Origin: Limnanthes douglasii subsp. nivea | Taxonomy: Eukaryota > Streptophyta > Magnoliopsida > Brassicales > Limnanthaceae | Length of the DNA: 64,000 nt | Reading direction: 5' to 3' | Assembly: GCA_036936605.1 (NCBI GenBank) | Contig: JAUPFV010000001.1 | Coordinates: 70,141,910 to 70,205,909 of the forward strand | Shown: positions 59,926 through 64,000 of the stretch, in pieces | How positions within the stretch are numbered: position 1 is the first letter of the stretch | Layout of the letters: each line of letters opens with the position of its first letter | Position numbers and translations under genes: made by a program | Notes under the pieces: model-generated | The model's input: only the letters and a program-made list of their open reading frames with translations | What the model was told of the DNA's origin: nothing | The model's database searches: none

Positions 59926-59940
59926 TCCATAAGATTTTTT

Positions 59941-61139
59941 ATTTCTCCTATATTTCAAAAAAACCTCAACTTTATTATTTCTTCGATAAAGGAAATTATT
60001 AATTTATCATTTTTTAAATTTTATTCCAAAAACTTATATTTACCTTCTTCTTTAGTAACCATCCAAACACCATATCTACCTTAATTTTTTTTTCCAGCAA
60101 CCTTCTACCCACCATATTTACTTCCACCAATAAACTCTAATCCTATTAATATAAATACACAGCTATCATCTCTTTTTAACTGAGAAAAAAACATAGCCCC
60201 CACTTTCGATTAAATCAATCTGTCAAAGGTAAAAATCTTTTCTAAATCTTTTTTTACTCTATGGGTTAGCAAGATTTCTAGGAAGTCGGGTAACTCTCCA
60301 TAGCGAGTTCGTGGAACTCGCTATGCAGAAAAATTTGCAGTTCTCGGAATTCTCTTGTTATGATTGTTTTTTTAAAAACAATTCATGTATATTGAGTTCG
60401 AGGAACATAGCTTTTTAGTATCGAATTACTTTTATAAAATTTTGAAAATCTGTTTTTGATTTGTTTATTTTTTTTAAATAACTTTAACTTGTTTTTTTAT
60501 TCTATCTTTCTTATTTTTGTTTGTTTTTATTTTTAGAAGATTAAATTATCTTGTTGGTTGATTGGATGATGTTGTGAGATGTTGAATATTTTGTTTGGGT
60601 GTCTTCATTTTCTATGATTATTTTTTAACGGATATGAGTTTTTTTGGTTTTTAAGATTTAATTTTAGGAGTCAAATGATATATGTTGGATGTAATTTGAC
60701 TTAATGATGTGTTTTTTCGAATATGAGTTCGATATTGCATAGTGGCATCAAAATATAAATTAGAAAGTAAATTAAGGACAAAAAGGTAAAAACAAGTATT
60801 GAATATTTTTTTAGAAATATAAGATGGAGGAAATAATAAATCTTATGGGGAAAATAGCTTCACCCAAAATATTTCTTAAAACGACATGTATTTTGTGACA
60901 TAGTATTTATTTAGTCAATAAACATACCACGATAATAAGGTACAAAGATAAATGAGTATCTATAGATTACCATACGGTGGTTTATAATATCTTTAAACCG
61001 TATTTTTTCTTTTGTTTTTTGTTTTTTCTAAAATTTCATATCTTTTAAACTATCTCTTAAAAAAACTGAAAATACCATCGAGTTTTTTTAAAGATGAACA
61101 AAACTAGATCCATGAAAGATATTTATTTTTTATTTTTAG
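59941..61139. other. AT-rich non-coding stretch
   Basis: I recognise no gene or repeat with a partner in the window. Confidence 0.45.
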
Positions 61140-61281
61140 TTGTGTAATTGGCCTACGAAATTACGTGTAATTGAGTTATGAGATAAGTTTGAAAAACAAA
61201 ATGTATTCGAGTTGCAGAATTAGTGTAATTTGGTTGTTGAAAAACAATTGTGTTTTCGTTGTGAAATTACGTGTAATTTTT

Positions 61282-62477
61282 TTATCACGCGGCGGAAATA
61301 GAAGAAGAAGCAACCATAGATGAAACCCTGATTCAATGACAACATTATGAAACCATAATCCAAGGATAACAAAAACTGAAATTTTCATAAATAAAAAATA
61401 TATTATTCCAAAAACTTAAATAACTTAAGGGATATGAGGCTTTATATAATAAATGCTCAAAACTCTAAATTATAATACAAGAAAAATAAAATAAATGTAC
61501 TAAAATAAAATAAAATAAAATCTAGATACAATTAGATTTGATTTAAATAATATAAGATATTTGAATAAATAAAATAAAATTAAAAAGATTTTTGTTTTGA
61601 CTTTCTTGGCTACATCATCTTCCCCTAGTTGACAAGAATTCGTCTTCGAATTCACAACACTATCACCATCAACAACCAAAATTATTTTATTTTATTTTTT
61701 TCAATTGTTATATTGAGAATTATAATTGTTGACCTTATCGGAATAAGATAAATTCTTCTCGAGTGTTTATTATTCGAAGTCACATTGAAGCCATCCGGTG
61801 GATAAAAAAAAGTAATTTCGAAAACCTTTTCATAGCTTGAAGACAACATCCCCATGTCCAGTTGATGAAAAAAATGGTTTTGAAAACTTCTTCATAACCT
61901 CAGACAGTATCTCGATAAGCAAGTTTACCTTGATCTGATGATTGGTAACCAATTTAAAATCTTTCTGTAACTGGTCAATACGATCGTCTATCGAAACATC
62001 TGGCGTATCCCCGCATACCAAACGATATTCAAGATCTTCATGGCCATAAATGTCGTTCTCTTTTTTAGATTTTGAATCAGATGAAATCAGGATTCACAAA
62101 CATGTTTGCCCTGTAATAGAAACTGAGGCTCTGATACCAAACTGATGACGCAGCGGAAATAAAAGAAGAAGCAACAATAGATGAAACCCTAATTTAAGGG
62201 TGACATTATGAAACTCTAATCCAAGGGTAACAAAAATTGAAATTTTCAGAGATAAAAATATATTATTCAAAAAACTTAAATAATCTAAGGCATATAAGGC
62301 TTTATATAATAGATGCTCAAAACCCTAAATTAGAATACAAAGAAATAAAATAAATTTACTAAAATAAAATAAAATAAAATCTTAATACAATTATATTTGA
62401 TTTAAATAATATAAGATATTTGAATAAAATAAAATAAAATTAAAAATATTTTTGTTTGGACTTTCTGGCCTACATCA
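61282..62477 (-). mobile_element. TRIM-like miniature LTR element
   Basis: Two LTRs of about 336 bp (61282-61617 and 62143-62477) enclose only about 525 bp. A primer site TGGTATCAGAGCC lies at 62127-62139 on -, and a purine tract (AACTAGGGGAAGA) at about 61618-61630. It encodes no pol. The insertion site is a copy of the ACGTGTAATT repeat, and AATTT or ATTT is repeated at both borders, the likely target duplication. The internal part matches 7145-7366. Reading LGEDDV across the purine tract into the LTR echoes the chromoviruses in this window, so it may be a deletion derivative of one. Confidence 0.8.
61830..62060 (-). pseudogene. Short gag-like reading frame in the TRIM
   Basis: On the minus strand the frame reads YGHEDLEYRLVCGDT, then IDDRIDQLQKDFKLVTN. 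The copy at 7220-7366 keeps the same residues at most positions. It lies just after the primer-binding site, where gag starts in LTR elements. No domain is recognised and the frame ends early; the longest open part is 63 residues. Confidence 0.45.
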
Positions 62478-62960
62478 ATTTGATTGCTAAAAGCAGGGGT
62501 GTTCGAGTTGCAGAATTTGTGCAAAAAGTGTTGCATAAATAAAAAGAAAATAGTTATAAAAAATAGAATATTGATTACTAAATAAGTTTGGTTCTATGAA
62601 AAAAGCAAAATAAAACTTATTTTTGTGAAAATAAAAATTAATTGGGTGTGAAACAACTAACTTTTTGGTAGTTTAAAAAATATGTGTATTTTTGTATTGA
62701 AAAAACTTTTTTAAAATAAAAAATTGAGATATGTTCTAGTTACAGGAATACGTGCAAATGTATTATGTAAATAAGAAGAAAATAGTTGCATAAATAGGAC
62801 TTTAGTTGTTAAATAAGTCTGATGGTGTGAAAAAAAAATAAAAGTTTGAATTATGTTGGAGTTGTAGAATTATGTGTAATATAGTTGCTAAAAACAATAA
62901 TGTTTCAATTCCAAAATTACGTGTAATCTGGTTGCGAAAATAAGCAAAACAAAAAATTAT

Positions 62961-63777
62961 CTAAAAATATCATTAATGGGTTATATTTTGTTCGTTTTTA
63001 AAAAATAGAATTGTGTGTTTTGGAAAAAAGAGAGCTAGGATTTGAAAGATATAAAGTTTAAAGGCTAACAATAACTAATTCTTAAGTCTTTTTACGTATT
63101 TTTTTTGTGTTTATGTTGCATGTGATTTTTAATAGATTTCAAAACCCAAGTTATTATCCCTAATTTAATTTAATAGTTTTAAATTTAAAGTGTATTTAAT
63201 GTGATTTAACACATATATTTTTTACTTTATAAATATCTCTTTAGCTTTTGTTCACATTAAATAGTAAATAAAAATGATATTTTTATAAAAAAAATTATTA
63301 TTATTATTATGGAAAAGTAAATATGCACTAAACTATCGCATTACCACATAATACCCAAAAATTGCATACTATCAATAGATAATATGGCCTTTAAAATGGA
63401 CCAAAATACCCTAATTACTATAATAGGTTGTTTTAGGTTGAAAACCTTTTTCCCCCTTTTGAACCAAAAAATTTATGTACCTATTCCCTCTCAAACTCAC
63501 TAAACTCACTAAACCAAGCAAACTAATTACACATTTCGCCTGACTCTGACGATGGCTTCAAACTCCGACGAACCAATCAAGACATCTCAAGTCGTTCTTC
63601 ATCGTCATGGAATACCTATTTCAAGCTTCATTTGGCGTTTGGACCTTCAGTAAGCTTATTGGTTCAAGTAAAGCTTGTGTTGTTACCGGAAAACCCGATA
63701 TAGTTATTGGTTGTGTTCCACTTTTAATGGTGAAAATGTTTCTCCATAATTAAATAAGTTAAAATAAGATGTAATGA
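62961..63777 (+). other. AT-rich stretch with a possible short first exon
   Basis: An ATG at 63552 opens MASNSDEPIKTSQVVLHRHG and runs 35 codons to a possible donor, CTTCA|GTAAGC. The sequence before it is a pyrimidine-rich, leader-like stretch. I do not recognise the protein and no second exon is visible before the window edge. Confidence 0.2.
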
Positions 63778-64000
63778 TTGATGAGTCTGGATTTTTTCAC
63801 CAGTCACTAAGGGAACCGGACAGGGGCAATTCGGACAAAAGCCACCCACTGAACCATCCGAATAGGGCTAAATGAGAACTAAATGTATTAAAACCTAAAT
63901 CACTTCATGACTAAGCTAATTACTTACTTGCTTAAAGATTAATGGGTCATTAAACTCGACCCGAATTCATAAGTTGACCCGAAAGCCCATGTGGCCCACA
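63778..64000. repeat. Third copy of the palindrome's LTR-like block (cut by window edge)
   Basis: It matches 12840-13070 in the same orientation: TGAGTC near the start, then ACCGGACAGGGGCA, AACTCGACCCGA and GACCCGAAAGCCCATGTGG. It is more diverged from both arms than they are from each other. It begins where the proposed LTR begins, which supports that boundary. Confidence 0.75.

Larger units (their letters stand above)
61140..62960. repeat. Degenerate dispersed repeat with ACGTGTAATT core
   Basis: Diverged copies of a motif like GTTGCAGAATTACGTGTAAT followed by TTGGTTGCTAAAA occur at about 61160, 61215, 61265, 62505, 62745, 62855 and 62915. They flank the TRIM on both sides. The unit spacing is irregular. 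Confidence 0.55.

Overview
This is a plant nuclear window, almost certainly from a eudicot. It is AT-rich, has GT-AG introns, plant-type Ty3/gypsy and Ty1/copia retrotransposons, MULE and plant-mobile-domain remnants, a tRNA-derived SINE, and one host gene of a family found in flowering plants. I cannot name the species. Most of the 64 kb is layered transposon debris.

Layout. 848-6122 (-): a nearly complete Ty3/gypsy chromovirus with 383-bp LTRs and a CAAAG target duplication. 7361-13220: a palindrome of two ~2.9-kb arms, each carrying a 373-bp LTR-like block and an intron-containing accessory ORF. 13967-16720 (+): a decayed Ty1/copia. 17969-18870: a non-autonomous DNA element with 19-bp inverted ends and a GC-rich nested palindrome. 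19900-25510 and 27190-30700: two degraded elements, each with a plant mobile domain (PMD) on + and a MULE transposase on -, bordered by short repeats. 32640-34480 (+): a LINE remnant. 37233-50042 (+): a decayed gypsy chromovirus split by a 7.55-kb Tat-lineage gypsy element at 40672-48224 (-), with an AATCG duplication. 51912-58470 (+): a host gene with double PHD fingers and a GNAT fold, related to IDM1/ROS4 and Arabidopsis At2g36720. Its last 15 exons are intact from an ATG at 52665, but its old 5' coding exon is broken. 59710-59925 (-): a SINE. 61282-62477 (-): a TRIM-like element. 63778-64000: a third copy of the palindrome's LTR-like block, cut by the window edge.

Connections. The Tat element has an antisense accessory ORF between pol and its 3' LTR, and that ORF is recognisably related to the ORF in the palindrome arms. 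The palindrome is therefore best read as two 3' ends of a Tat-type element joined head to head. The internal region of the TRIM is matched by a fragment directly abutting the palindrome.

I see no CRISPR, operon or clearly new dedicated system. The strongest leads are the palindrome with its spliced antisense ORF, the PMD/MULE pairs, and the chromatin-factor gene that appears to have lost its original N-terminus and carries a 764-bp hairpin in one intron.
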